Origin: CAYYHA01 sp964471535
Lineage (GTDB): Bacteria; Myxococcota; Myxococcia; SLRQ01
DNA length: 17,491 nucleotides
NCBI GenBank assembly: GCA_964471535.1
Contig: CAYYHA010000067.1
Coordinates: forward strand, 1 to 17,491
Reading direction: 5' to 3'
Shown: positions 1 to 6,770 of the stretch, piece after piece
Layout of the letters: every line of letters starts with the position of its first letter
Numbering within the stretch: position 1 is the stretch's first letter
The notes under the pieces: generated by a model
Database searches by the model: none
The model's input: the letters and a program-made list of their open reading frames with translations, nothing else
What the model was told of the DNA's origin: nothing
Program-made: the position numbers and the translations under genes

Positions 1-175
1 CACCGCCCCCTCGACGCTCCGCAGTGACGCTGATCGCCACCAGCACCATGAGCGCCGTGAGGTGGAAGACCGGAACCCATGCGGGCAGAGCGAAAACGCG
101 CTTCATGACGATGCCCGCAACGATCAAGACAACGAAGAGGAGCCACAGGCTCAAGCGCACGCGTGGGCGATTCAT
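1..175 (-). CDS. Small membrane protein, N-terminal part (runs off the left edge)
   Basis: The minus strand is open from an ATG at 175-173 to the window edge (58 codons seen, C-terminus missing). The product starts MNRPRVRLSL and has two strongly hydrophobic stretches, about residues 10-30 and 34-51, separated by a short loop with Lys and Arg. It therefore looks like an inner-membrane protein with at least two spanning helices. No family is recognised. No Shine-Dalgarno sequence is visible, but a -10-like hexamer lies 8 bases before the ATG with a -35-like hexamer 17 bases further up, so the mRNA may be leaderless. Gene reality is likely from the hydrophobic pattern and high-GC codon use; function is unknown. 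Confidence 0.6.
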   Translation of the reverse strand, partial: MNRPRVRLSLWLLFVVLIVAGIVMKRVFALPAWVPVFHLTALMVLVAISVTAERRGGG

Positions 176-183
176 CGCGGCGG

Positions 184-212
184 CGGATAGCAAGTGCTAC
201 GCCAAAGCACAA
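184..212 (-). promoter_or_regulatory. Putative leaderless promoter of the small membrane protein gene
   Basis: On the minus strand TTGTGC (212-207) and TATCCG (189-184) are separated by 17 bases. The second hexamer ends 8 bases before the ATG at 175, which would place the transcription start at or next to the A of the start codon. Each hexamer matches the sigma-70 consensus at only about three of six positions. The support is mainly that the same spacing recurs before other genes in the window. Confidence 0.3.
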
Positions 213-344
213 GCCACGCTGCTCATCTTCATCGCCTTCTCGTGTCGATCGTGCGCGCAAAATCGGCGCACGCGCCGTCGCAAGTCTGCATTTCCTGCGA
301 GTCTCGGGGCAGAGCGCCGATCACCCCACAGCGGGGCGCACCCC

Positions 345-1307
345 TCAAAACGGCTCCATGCCCTGCCGAAGCGTCAAGTAGAGCGCACAGACGAGCGTGT
401 AAGACAGCGACGCAGCCGGAATGATCCCGACGCAGCAGGCGAGGAGGCCTCCGAGCACGAGGAGGCCTGCAACGAAGCTGACACCGAAGGTCTCGAGTCG
501 CACCCCACGCACGATCCGAAAGCTCGCGACGATGGACTCAATCGCACCGATGTCGTCGTGGTGCGCAAGCTCGTACTTCGCAAAGAAGAAACCGAGGACG
601 TACCACATGAAGGGGACGAAGAGGACGAGCATCAGGAAAGTCGCCCCCCAAAGCAGCATATCCTCATCGACCCCCGCCGCCGCGAGGCCGAAGCCCACGG
701 CGATGAGAACGACGACGGGCAGCGAGACGGCGAAGAAGACGACGACCTGCTGCAGGAAGAGCGTGAGGATCTTGCCGAACTGACTGAAGAGGCAACGGAG
801 CTCGGCCGGCCGCCCGAGGAGGACGTCGAAGCACATTCGGTACTGCCCCAACAGAAGGACACCGGTGATCAGCGTCTGGAGAAGGTTCACCACCACCATC
901 ACGCCCACGCCGGCCACCGAGAGGCCGGTCGCCAGGCCCGCGTCGTCGCCGGCCACCACGCCCGCGCCACCGACGAAGAGCGCCTGCACGAACTCGCCCG
1001 CCAGGGAAAGCCCAAAGCTGATCGCGTAGACGACCAACACCCCCACGGTGAGGATCACCCACTCCCGCTTCCACGACTCCCAAGCGTGGTGCCAGAGCCG
1101 GCCGAAGCTCCAATCGTCCCGCGAGAGTGGAAAACGGTCCGCCCCCAGCCGCTCGAGACACTGGGGGCAGTGCAGCCCATCCCCCTCGGCGACGCACGCG
1201 CCACACATGAATGCACCGCAGCGCGCGCAGACGCGCTCGGCGGGCGCCGAAAGGTGTGCGGCACAGCGTGCCCCCCCTAGCTCCTGGCCCGGCTCCTGCC
1301 CCTCCAT
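345..1307 (-). CDS. B-box zinc-finger polytopic membrane protein
   Basis: A 320-residue protein with a cytosolic zinc-binding head and a multi-spanning membrane domain. The head (residues 12-50) has the B-box-like ligand order C15, H18, C27, C30, C35, C38, H46, C47, C50, with CARCGAFMC at its centre. From about residue 83 to the C-terminus there are five to six hydrophobic segments, including LLVLGGLLACCVG near the end. This pairing is known from GC-rich bacteria but has no assigned biochemical role; the head may bind a protein or peptide. The ATG at 1307 is chosen because a TAGGCT hexamer lies 8 bases upstream, as before other genes here. An in-frame GTG at 1331, preceded by GGAGGG, is a real alternative and would add 8 residues. 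The gene is divergent from the sigma factor at 1477, so the two may be controlled together. Confidence 0.85.
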   Translation of the reverse strand: MEGQEPGQELGGARCAAHLSAPAERVCARCGAFMCGACVAEGDGLHCPQCLERLGADRFPLSRDDWSFGRLWHHAWESWKREWVILTVGVLVVYAISFGLSLAGEFVQALFVGGAGVVAGDDAGLATGLSVAGVGVMVVVNLLQTLITGVLLLGQYRMCFDVLLGRPAELRCLFSQFGKILTLFLQQVVVFFAVSLPVVVLIAVGFGLAAAGVDEDMLLWGATFLMLVLFVPFMWYVLGFFFAKYELAHHDDIGAIESIVASFRIVRGVRLETFGVSFVAGLLVLGGLLACCVGIIPAASLSYTLVCALYLTLRQGMEPF

Positions 1308-1315
1308 GGTCCGCC

Positions 1316-1321
1316 AGCCTA
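1316..1321 (-). promoter_or_regulatory. Putative -10 hexamer for the B-box protein gene
   Basis: TAGGCT on the minus strand, 8 bases before the ATG at 1307. This is the same spacing as TAGGAT before the divergent sigma gene. No convincing -35 hexamer is seen (TTCCCG, 18 bases further up, is the best). Confidence 0.2.
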
Positions 1322-1349
1322 CCCGGGCCACTGCCCTCCGGGAAGAGTG

Positions 1350-1366
1350 TGTCCTAGTTCAGGACA
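1350..1366. promoter_or_regulatory. Inverted repeat, candidate operator
   Basis: TGTCCT, a 5-base spacer AGTTC, then AGGACA form a perfect 6-base inverted repeat in the divergent intergenic region between the B-box gene and the sigma gene. It lies in a locally AT-richer patch. A dimeric regulator could bind there and affect both genes. No regulator is identified. Confidence 0.3.
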
Positions 1367-1438
1367 TATGGGACTGGGGGATTGCAGAGTCTCGGGGGCC
1401 TCGAGGAGCTCGGCGGGATTTCGACCCCTGCACCAGAC

Positions 1439-1468
1439 CTGACGCCCGGCTGTGGCTGCCGCTAGGAT
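1439..1468 (+). promoter_or_regulatory. Putative leaderless promoter of the sigma-factor operon
   Basis: CTGACG (1439-1444) and TAGGAT (1463-1468) are separated by 18 bases. The -10 ends 8 bases before the ATG at 1477, so transcription would start at or one to two bases before the start codon. TGAC matches the core of the -35 consensus and TAGGAT matches the -10 at four positions. Confidence 0.45.
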
Positions 1469-1476
1469 GCGCCCCC

Positions 1477-2175
1477 ATGGACCTGTTGCCAGAGCTGCAG
1501 GTGCTAGCCAACGACGAGGCGGATCCCGCCTCCCGCGAGCGCGCCGCCCGCGCCCTCTACGCGCGCCTCCGACAGATGGGGCCCGGAATGATTCTCCGCG
1601 TCCGACCCCACACCCCGCACCACATCATCGACGAGGCGATCCAGAAGGTGGTGATCAAGGCGAGCCTCGGGACGGCCCGCTTCCGGGGGGACGACGAGCG
1701 TGCCGCCCGCGCTTGGTGCAACAAGATCCTGCAGCACTACGTCGTGGACTACTTCCGCCGCCGACGGAGGCAGGTCGACGAGGACAAGGCGCCGGTGCCC
1801 GCCACGGCGCGGGAGCAGGACCCCTTCGTGGAGCGGGATCTTCGCACCCTCCTCGAGCGCCTCCACGAAGCGATTACGCGCCTGACCCGTCCGCGGGACC
1901 TCGAGACGGTGATGCACAACGTGCGGGTGCACCTCGAGGCGCGGGTGCTTGGCGCCGACATCGACACGCAGATCGAGCGGTGGGCGAAGCCGGAGGATCC
2001 CGAGGACACCACGGAGCTGCGCCGGGCGCGTGACCGCGTGTACCAGTACCGGCGCCGGGGGAAGGTGGCCGCCTGCCGGGCGCTCGCCGCCTTGGAGGAG
2101 AGCGGCGAGGTCACGGCGGAGGAGGGTGACCTGCTCCAGCGCATCCTGGGATGCGACGAGGAGGAACTCCCATGA
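1477..2175 (+). CDS. ECF-like RNA polymerase sigma factor (divergent)
   Basis: A 232-residue protein, probably a transcription initiation factor that directs RNA polymerase to a small regulon. Residues about 46-98 read as sigma region 2: an acidic helix (DEAIQKVVIKASLGTARFRG), a Trp-containing helix (ARAWCNKIL) and a basic run YFRRRRRQ, as in ECF factors where AWLYRIARN is followed by arginines. The C-terminal half is less standard. ARDRVYQYRRRGKVAACRAL (residues 184-203) may be a diverged region 4 recognition helix. The ATG at 1477 fits the promoter spacing. The stop overlaps the ATG of a 19-codon ORF, and the next large genes are on the same strand, so this is the first gene of an operon with a Lon-domain protein. 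No zinc-finger anti-sigma gene is adjacent. The assignment as sigma factor is good; the exact ECF group is not known. Confidence 0.75.
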   Translation: MDLLPELQVLANDEADPASRERAARALYARLRQMGPGMILRVRPHTPHHIIDEAIQKVVIKASLGTARFRGDDERAARAWCNKILQHYVVDYFRRRRRQVDEDKAPVPATAREQDPFVERDLRTLLERLHEAITRLTRPRDLETVMHNVRVHLEARVLGADIDTQIERWAKPEDPEDTTELRRARDRVYQYRRRGKVAACRALAALEESGEVTAEEGDLLQRILGCDEEELP

Positions 2176-2231
2176 GGGGACAGCCGTCAGAGGCGGCGCT
2201 GCGGCGGGGTCGGGGCCGCCAGGAGGTGTGA
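2172..2231 (+). CDS. Possible 19-residue linker ORF between the sigma and 319-residue genes
   Basis: An ATG overlaps the sigma stop as ATGA and opens a 19-codon frame (begins MRGQPSEAAL, ends TGA). GAGGAGG (2158-2164) lies 7 bases before this ATG, an ideal ribosome site. The frame ends three bases before the ATG of the following gene, and its last codons overlap that gene's AGGAGG (2221-2226). This arrangement would carry ribosomes through and couple translation of the sigma gene to the 319-residue gene. The peptide is Arg-rich and has no recognised family. It could equally be chance in high-GC DNA. Confidence 0.3.
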   Translation: MRGQPSEAALRRGRGRQEV

Positions 2232-2234
2232 CCG

Positions 2235-3194
2235 ATGGAGCGTCTCTTCGGCGCCGACGAGCTCCGCGAACTCCCCCAATGGCTGTCCGACGAGGACCGG
2301 GCGCACCTCGAGCGACCCGAACAAAACCCCGATCGGACGCTCGTGATCCTGGGCCGCTTGCTGCGGTCCGGCGATCTCCCAGCCGACCACCTTCCACGGG
2401 TGGAGCGTTGGCTGGGCATGCTGCCCCAGGAGGCGGTCGCCGCGGCGGAGGCCGCAGGACTGCGCGCGCGGCTCGGTGCCGATGCGCTCGTCTCGGCCGT
2501 CACCAGGGACGACCTGGAGAGCCGCATCTGGGCACTCGGAGCGGCGGCGCTTCGCGGGGCGGAGGGGGCAGCCGCGGCGGAGCGGGACCTGCGCGGGCAC
2601 GCCGCGACCCTGGACGCAACGGTGCTGAGGGCGCCCGAGCGCCTGCGATCGGCGCTGGAATCGGCAGCGAGCGAAGCCCCACCCTTCCTCCGTCGCCTCG
2701 CAGAGCTGCCTGGCGGGGGCTGGTGGCTCGATCCCCTGGACCTGCCGCGCCACCGCTCGGCGGTCTCTGAATGGCTGCAGCGACTCGATGCGCAGGCCCG
2801 GCGGGTCATCCGACTGCCCGAGTGGGTGAAGCGGGGACCGGCCTTCCACTTCAGCGCCGGAGCGGCGAGCGACCCGGAGACGGTCCTGGCTCGGCCGCTG
2901 GGCCCGCCGATCGCCCGACTCCTCGACGGCGAGGTGGAGGTGCACGCACATGGCCTGGCCGACCACGACCAGGCCATCTCGCCGGGCCTGGTGGTTCGCC
3001 ACGCGCGCGGGGAGATCGACCGGATCACGTCGGTGCGAATCGAGCCGCTCGCGGCGAGCCTCCCCCATCGCAGCCCCGTCGCGCTCGCCTGGTGGGTACC
3101 CCTCGCTGGCCTGGACGACGGGAAGCACGCGTTGGTGGTGGAGATGGACGGCCGCACCGAGCGCCTGAGCTTGGAGATGCCACCTCGGCGCTGA
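2235..3194 (+). CDS. Unknown 319-residue protein between sigma factor and Lon-domain protein
   Basis: No family is recognised. The start is secure: AGGAGG at 2221-2226 sits 8 bases before the ATG. The first ~230 residues look mostly helical, soluble and Leu/Ala/Arg/Glu-rich, with a Trp- and Gly-containing turn near residue 160 (ELPGGGWWLDPLD). The last ~110 residues look beta-rich, with alternating Val, Arg and Ile (ARGEIDRITSVRIEPLA, then ALAWWVPLAGL and ALVVEMDGRTERLSLEM), resembling a small beta-sandwich domain. No signal peptide, membrane segment or Cys cluster is seen, so it is not a standard zinc-finger anti-sigma factor. Its position directly between a sigma factor and a Lon-type protease domain makes it a candidate partner or substrate, for instance a soluble anti-sigma factor. 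That role is inference only. Confidence 0.8.
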   Translation: MERLFGADELRELPQWLSDEDRAHLERPEQNPDRTLVILGRLLRSGDLPADHLPRVERWLGMLPQEAVAAAEAAGLRARLGADALVSAVTRDDLESRIWALGAAALRGAEGAAAAERDLRGHAATLDATVLRAPERLRSALESAASEAPPFLRRLAELPGGGWWLDPLDLPRHRSAVSEWLQRLDAQARRVIRLPEWVKRGPAFHFSAGAASDPETVLARPLGPPIARLLDGEVEVHAHGLADHDQAISPGLVVRHARGEIDRITSVRIEPLAASLPHRSPVALAWWVPLAGLDDGKHALVVEMDGRTERLSLEMPPRR

Positions 3195-3313
3195 ACCTCC
3201 GGGGTGCCGTACCGATGGCCGCGGGCCTCTTCGTGGGGGGCAGCCCTTGGACGGGAACAGGGGGCGCCGCTTGCACGCTCCCGGGGAGGGCGAGAGACTC
3301 GGGCCCGGTGCCC

Positions 3314-3319
3314 TACGAT
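3314..3319 (+). promoter_or_regulatory. Weak -10-like hexamer before the Lon-domain gene
   Basis: TACGAT within GTGCCCTACGATCC lies 18 bases before the chosen ATG at 3338. No -35 partner is convincing. It may give the Lon-domain gene its own promoter in addition to read-through from the sigma operon. Confidence 0.2.
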
Positions 3320-3337
3320 CCAACGCCTGCCCGGCCC

Positions 3338-5212
3338 ATGCTCACCCTCCTCGAGGCCCTCGATACCTTGGATGGGCTCGACACGCCGGGTGACCCGCGC
3401 CGGGGTCCAGCTCGGCAGCAGGTGGTGAACGCGCTGCGCGCGCTGCCCCCGGGCGCGCTGCGGCAGGAGGACGCCCCGCCGCTCCTCGAACGCGTGGCGA
3501 GCCACCTCGAGACCTTCCCCGCCCTCCCCGCCCGTGCACTCACCCCGCCCGCGCCCGCGGTGGGCGCGACCTGGTGGCTCTCCGGCCACGATGCGGCAGG
3601 GGCCGTCCTCCGGGTCCGACTCGACGCACTGCGCCCGGGGCAGCGACCCTTCGAGGCCTTCTGGCCGGCCGGGCGTGCCGACACGGCGGCGGAGCGCGCA
3701 GCGAGCCGGGCTTACGACGCAGCCTGCGCCTACCTCGGCACCCGGCCGCTCGCTCCGCTGCGTGGCTGGCACCGGCTCGTGCTCGAGGATCTGCCCGATG
3801 GATGGCCCGCCCCCGAGGTCGAGGGGGGATCGATGGGGGCGCCGCTCGCCCTGATGCTGCTCTCCACCTGGACGCGCCAGCCCCTGCCCGTGACCCGGGC
3901 GGTGACGGGCAATCTCGATGCCCGGGGCCGCCTCGTCCTGCCCCCCTCCGGAACCGCGGCACTCGAGGCGAAGCTCCGGGCGGTGGCACGGGAGCGCCGC
4001 TGCATCGAGACGGTCTTCGTGCCTCCTGGCTACGAAAAGGTCGAATGCCCGCCGGGGCTCGAGGTGCGGGCCGTCGAAGACCTGCGCGGCCTCGCGCACG
4101 CCTTCGGCCTGTCTCCCGGTGCGCCGCCCCACCCGATCACCGTGCCCGCCTATTTGGAGGCGGTCGAGGAGCTCGTGGCACTCGAGGAGATGCGCGCGGC
4201 TCCCGACGGGCTGCTCCGCGAACGGGCAGAGTCGGTCGCCGGAGCCTGGGCCGAGCTCGCCTCGGCGACCCCGGACCCCCCCTGGGCCCTGCGCATGGCG
4301 CACGCGGAGCTGGCGACGGTCCTCATCGCGGTGCGGGCCCGCTGCGGCGACGTGGCCGCGGCGACGGCGGCGGTAGAGGAAGCGGATGGGTGGATCGAGG
4401 GTGAGACCCTGCCGCCGCTGCTGGAATCGCGCCTTCGCAACGTGCAGGCGAGCGCGCTGCTGCCGCTGCGCCGCTTCGCACAGGCGCGCCGCTACGCCGC
4501 CACCGCACGCGCCGCCGCCGAGCGCGCGTCGCATCGGCTGCAAGCCGCGCGCGTGGCCAGCAACCAGGGCGCGATCGAGGCCCACGCCGGCCGCTTCGAA
4601 GCGTCGCTCACCTACCTCGAGGAGGCCCTCGCCGCCTTCGAGGAGGCCGCGCCGTGGGAGGCGAACATCGCTCGCTGCCACCGCGTCGGAGTACTGGGCC
4701 GCCTCGGCCGCTTCGAGGAAGCCCACGCCGCGCTCGAGGAAGCGGTGGATCGCACCCTGGGCGACGCGCATCTCCCGGCGGGCTGGAGGGCTTCCAACCT
4801 GCTCTACCTCGACTACGAGGCGCTGAAGCTCTCCCTCCTCGAAGGAGAGACCCGGGCCATGCGCCGCGCCATGCGCCGCGTCTCGGCCCGGTTGCGGGAG
4901 GCCTCCGGCGCCTGGCCCGCGGCAGGCATCGCAGCGCGTGCCGTCGAGGCGTGCTGCCGCACCGGGGACGTCGCCTTGGCCGACCGCTGGCTCGCCTTCC
5001 TGGAGCGTCTCGCCCGCGAGCCGGGCGCCCCCGATCTCTCCCGGTGGCTGGGGCGCGCCCACGCGGCGCTGTGCCTGCGCCGCCTCGAGATGGGACCGCC
5101 CCCGGATCCGCCGCTTTGCACCCTCACGAAGGCCTGGCTGCAGCAGCTCGGAGAGGCCCCTCGGCTGGAGGCCGAGCATCTCGCGAAGCGCCTCGAGGCG
5201 GAGTTCTACTGA
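3338..5212 (+). CDS. Lon-type (S16) serine protease domain fused to TPR-like helical repeats
   Basis: A 624-residue cytosolic protein with no AAA+ ATPase domain. Residues about 75-255 match the Lon proteolytic domain. EGGSMGAPLAL carries the candidate nucleophile Ser165 (GPSAG in Lon), TG at 190-191 and RG at 196-197 keep the exact spacing from the serine seen in E. coli Lon, and Lys212 in LEAKLRAV corresponds to Lon Lys722 with a four-residue insertion before it. The downstream TVFVPPGYEKV matches the Lon strand TVLIPxEN. The Ser-Lys dyad is therefore probably intact. Residues about 270-600 form Ala/Leu-rich helix pairs like TPRs (for example AGRFEASLTYLEEALAAFEEA), probably for partner or substrate binding. 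GTG at 3308 is an alternative start; no good ribosome site is seen for either. Being in line with the sigma gene, it may process a regulator of that factor. It could also be a non-proteolytic relative. Confidence 0.8.
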   Translation: MLTLLEALDTLDGLDTPGDPRRGPARQQVVNALRALPPGALRQEDAPPLLERVASHLETFPALPARALTPPAPAVGATWWLSGHDAAGAVLRVRLDALRPGQRPFEAFWPAGRADTAAERAASRAYDAACAYLGTRPLAPLRGWHRLVLEDLPDGWPAPEVEGGSMGAPLALMLLSTWTRQPLPVTRAVTGNLDARGRLVLPPSGTAALEAKLRAVARERRCIETVFVPPGYEKVECPPGLEVRAVEDLRGLAHAFGLSPGAPPHPITVPAYLEAVEELVALEEMRAAPDGLLRERAESVAGAWAELASATPDPPWALRMAHAELATVLIAVRARCGDVAAATAAVEEADGWIEGETLPPLLESRLRNVQASALLPLRRFAQARRYAATARAAAERASHRLQAARVASNQGAIEAHAGRFEASLTYLEEALAAFEEAAPWEANIARCHRVGVLGRLGRFEEAHAALEEAVDRTLGDAHLPAGWRASNLLYLDYEALKLSLLEGETRAMRRAMRRVSARLREASGAWPAAGIAARAVEACCRTGDVALADRWLAFLERLAREPGAPDLSRWLGRAHAALCLRRLEMGPPPDPPLCTLTKAWLQQLGEAPRLEAEHLAKRLEAEFY

Positions 5213-5235
5213 CGGCGGCAGGGACCCGCGGGGGC

Positions 5236-5263
5236 CGCGGCCGGGGCCCCCGGCCGGGCCGCG
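5236..5263. terminator. GC-rich hairpin between convergent genes
   Basis: Positions 5239-5255 are a perfect 8-base inverted repeat (GGCCGGGG, one base, CCCCGGCC). CGCGGCC at 5236-5242 can instead pair with GGCCGCG at 5257-5263. It lies in the 63-base gap between the converging Lon-domain and CARF-HEPN genes. There is no T-run, so it is at best an atypical bidirectional terminator. Confidence 0.4.
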
Positions 5264-5275
5264 ACACGTAGGGCT

Positions 5276-6760
5276 TCATGCGCCACCCGCCACCTCGGCC
5301 TCACCCGTCAAGCGAGGAAAGGCATAGTCGGCGAGTTGGGCCTCGAAGCGATCGAGGCCCCCGAAGAGGCGGGCCCAGAACGGTGCAACCTTGCGGAACA
5401 CCGAGGCGACCTCGGTCGCTCGCGGATGGCGCGGTACGAGCCCATGGACCAGCTCGTTCCGCATCCGCCCCAGGCCCTTGAGGGGGCCGATGTCCTGCTC
5501 GGCGAGGAGTTCGGGTGCGAGCGTGTGGAGGAGCTGAATCCCGTTCCGGTAGAGGATGGGTCCCCGCGGCGCCCCCGGCTCGTAGCGGTCGAAGACGAGG
5601 GGACCCACCGCATCGAAGCGTGCCTGGTCCAGGGAGACCGAGGAGAAGTCGGGGTTGCGGTCGTCGAGGCCGAAACGGGTCCACAGCACCAGGTCCACGA
5701 CCCGCTCCACGGCGCCGTGGTAGAGGAGTACCGCGTCGTCGAGATCGGCCTGCGCAAGGGCACGCCGCGCCGCCGCGAGCTGACTCAAGATGAGCGGCGC
5801 CCCTTCCTCGAAGGTGGCCGGCCGAGGCCCTGCCCCCTCGAGGGCGTCGAGGATCGCAAGGTGGGAATCCAAGCGCTCGCGGACGGCAGGCAGCCAGGGC
5901 CAGGCGGGGTCGGCGCGCCGGTCGAGCAGCGCCTTGGCCTCACCGAGGTGCCGCCGGGCCTCGTCGTACCGGAAGGCGTGCCAGGCGCCGTAGCCCCTCG
6001 AGACCCGCTCGAGGCACCGCGCTTCCGCCGGCTGCAGCATCCGCTCGGCCAGCTCCGCGGCTCGCGTGGCAGCGTCACCGTAGTGTCCGGCGTCGAAGGC
6101 GCTGCAGATCCGTCCAATCGCCGCACTGGCGAGCACGGCCATGGGATCGCCAAGGTGGCGGGGATACTCGGTGAACGGCACCGGGGCGGCGAGGGCGGGG
6201 TCCCAGCGCTCGTGGTCCACCATCAGGAGCCGCGCGCCGGCCGCCTGCGCGGCCAGCGCCGCGGCGATGCCGAAGCGGCCTTCGCCGTCCGTGACATCGA
6301 CGGCGATCTCGTCGCGGGCGCACCGAGTCCGGTGCCCGAACTGCCGCAGCTCTTCGGCAACGGCCAGGTCGTCCTCGTACTCGAGGACCTGGTGCTCGAT
6401 GGCGTCGAGGGGCAGACCCGCGGCGCGCGCCACCGACTCGAGCGCCGACGGCTCGCGAGCGCCTAGCGCCGGGAGCGGGCGGGTACGGAGCAGGAGCACG
6501 CGCTCGGGCTTCAACAGGGCGGACAGCAAGGCCGCGCCCCGAAACGAGCGACCCACGAGGGAGACGAGGAAGCGGGGACGCCGGAATTCGGGCGGCGCAC
6601 CGGTGAGGGGACGCGCGACGAATCGGGGCAGAACGACGGGCAGGATTTCCTCGAGGTAGAAGCGTTCCCGTGCTCGGGCATCGGGCGCCCTCCGCCATGC
6701 CTCGAGGAGGCGGCGGCATTCGGGGTCGAGCCCGGCGGGGTCGGAACGCGCGCCTACCAC
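5276..6760 (-). CDS. CARF-HEPN protein, Cas_Cas02710 / TIGR02710-like putative ribonuclease
   Basis: A 494-residue protein resembling CRISPR ancillary nucleases controlled by cyclic oligoadenylate. After an N-terminal helix (RERFYLEEILP, typical before this CARF type), residues about 64-185 read as a Rossmann-like CARF domain: strand FLVSLVG, KPERVLLLRTRP, EIAVDVTDG, an Ala-rich helix, then ARLLMVDHERWDP. The usual DxTGGTK ligand loop is altered to DVTDGEGRF (residues 155-163). The middle is helical. The C-terminal domain holds RNELVHG (R434 to H439), an exact HEPN Rx4H ribonuclease motif. The start is a GTG at 6760, 10 bases after the upstream E2-like stop; there is no ATG before the conserved region. 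No cas gene or CRISPR array is in the window. It may be a stand-alone RNase responding to a nucleotide signal. Family placement is fairly sure; activity and ligand are inferred. Confidence 0.8.
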   Translation of the reverse strand: MVGARSDPAGLDPECRRLLEAWRRAPDARARERFYLEEILPVVLPRFVARPLTGAPPEFRRPRFLVSLVGRSFRGAALLSALLKPERVLLLRTRPLPALGAREPSALESVARAAGLPLDAIEHQVLEYEDDLAVAEELRQFGHRTRCARDEIAVDVTDGEGRFGIAAALAAQAAGARLLMVDHERWDPALAAPVPFTEYPRHLGDPMAVLASAAIGRICSAFDAGHYGDAATRAAELAERMLQPAEARCLERVSRGYGAWHAFRYDEARRHLGEAKALLDRRADPAWPWLPAVRERLDSHLAILDALEGAGPRPATFEEGAPLILSQLAAARRALAQADLDDAVLLYHGAVERVVDLVLWTRFGLDDRNPDFSSVSLDQARFDAVGPLVFDRYEPGAPRGPILYRNGIQLLHTLAPELLAEQDIGPLKGLGRMRNELVHGLVPRHPRATEVASVFRKVAPFWARLFGGLDRFEAQLADYAFPRLTGEAEVAGGA

Positions 6761-6770
6761 GTCGACCCCA

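Noticed and set aside
176..344. Rho-independent terminator after the B-box gene
   Set aside because: Only a 5-base stem (GCGCC with GGCGC near 314-339) with a 16-base loop and no T-run is seen, which is not above chance.
24..1280. Long plus-strand open frame opposite the B-box membrane protein
   Set aside because: The product is a charged, His/Glu/Arg-rich string mirroring hydrophobic codons on the other strand. The minus strand has the zinc ligands and membrane segments.
2771..3307. N-terminal extension of the Lon-domain protein inside the 319-residue gene
   Set aside because: The overlapping stretch is Gly/Arg/Ala-rich with no domain, and the 319-residue gene in the other frame has a strong ribosome site and sound composition.
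2111..5179. Very long open frame on the minus strand opposite the sigma/Lon operon
   Set aside because: Its translation is Arg/Gly/Pro/Ser-rich without any domain pattern, and the plus strand carries clear protein families over the same bases. In about 70% GC DNA stop codons are rare in antisense frames.
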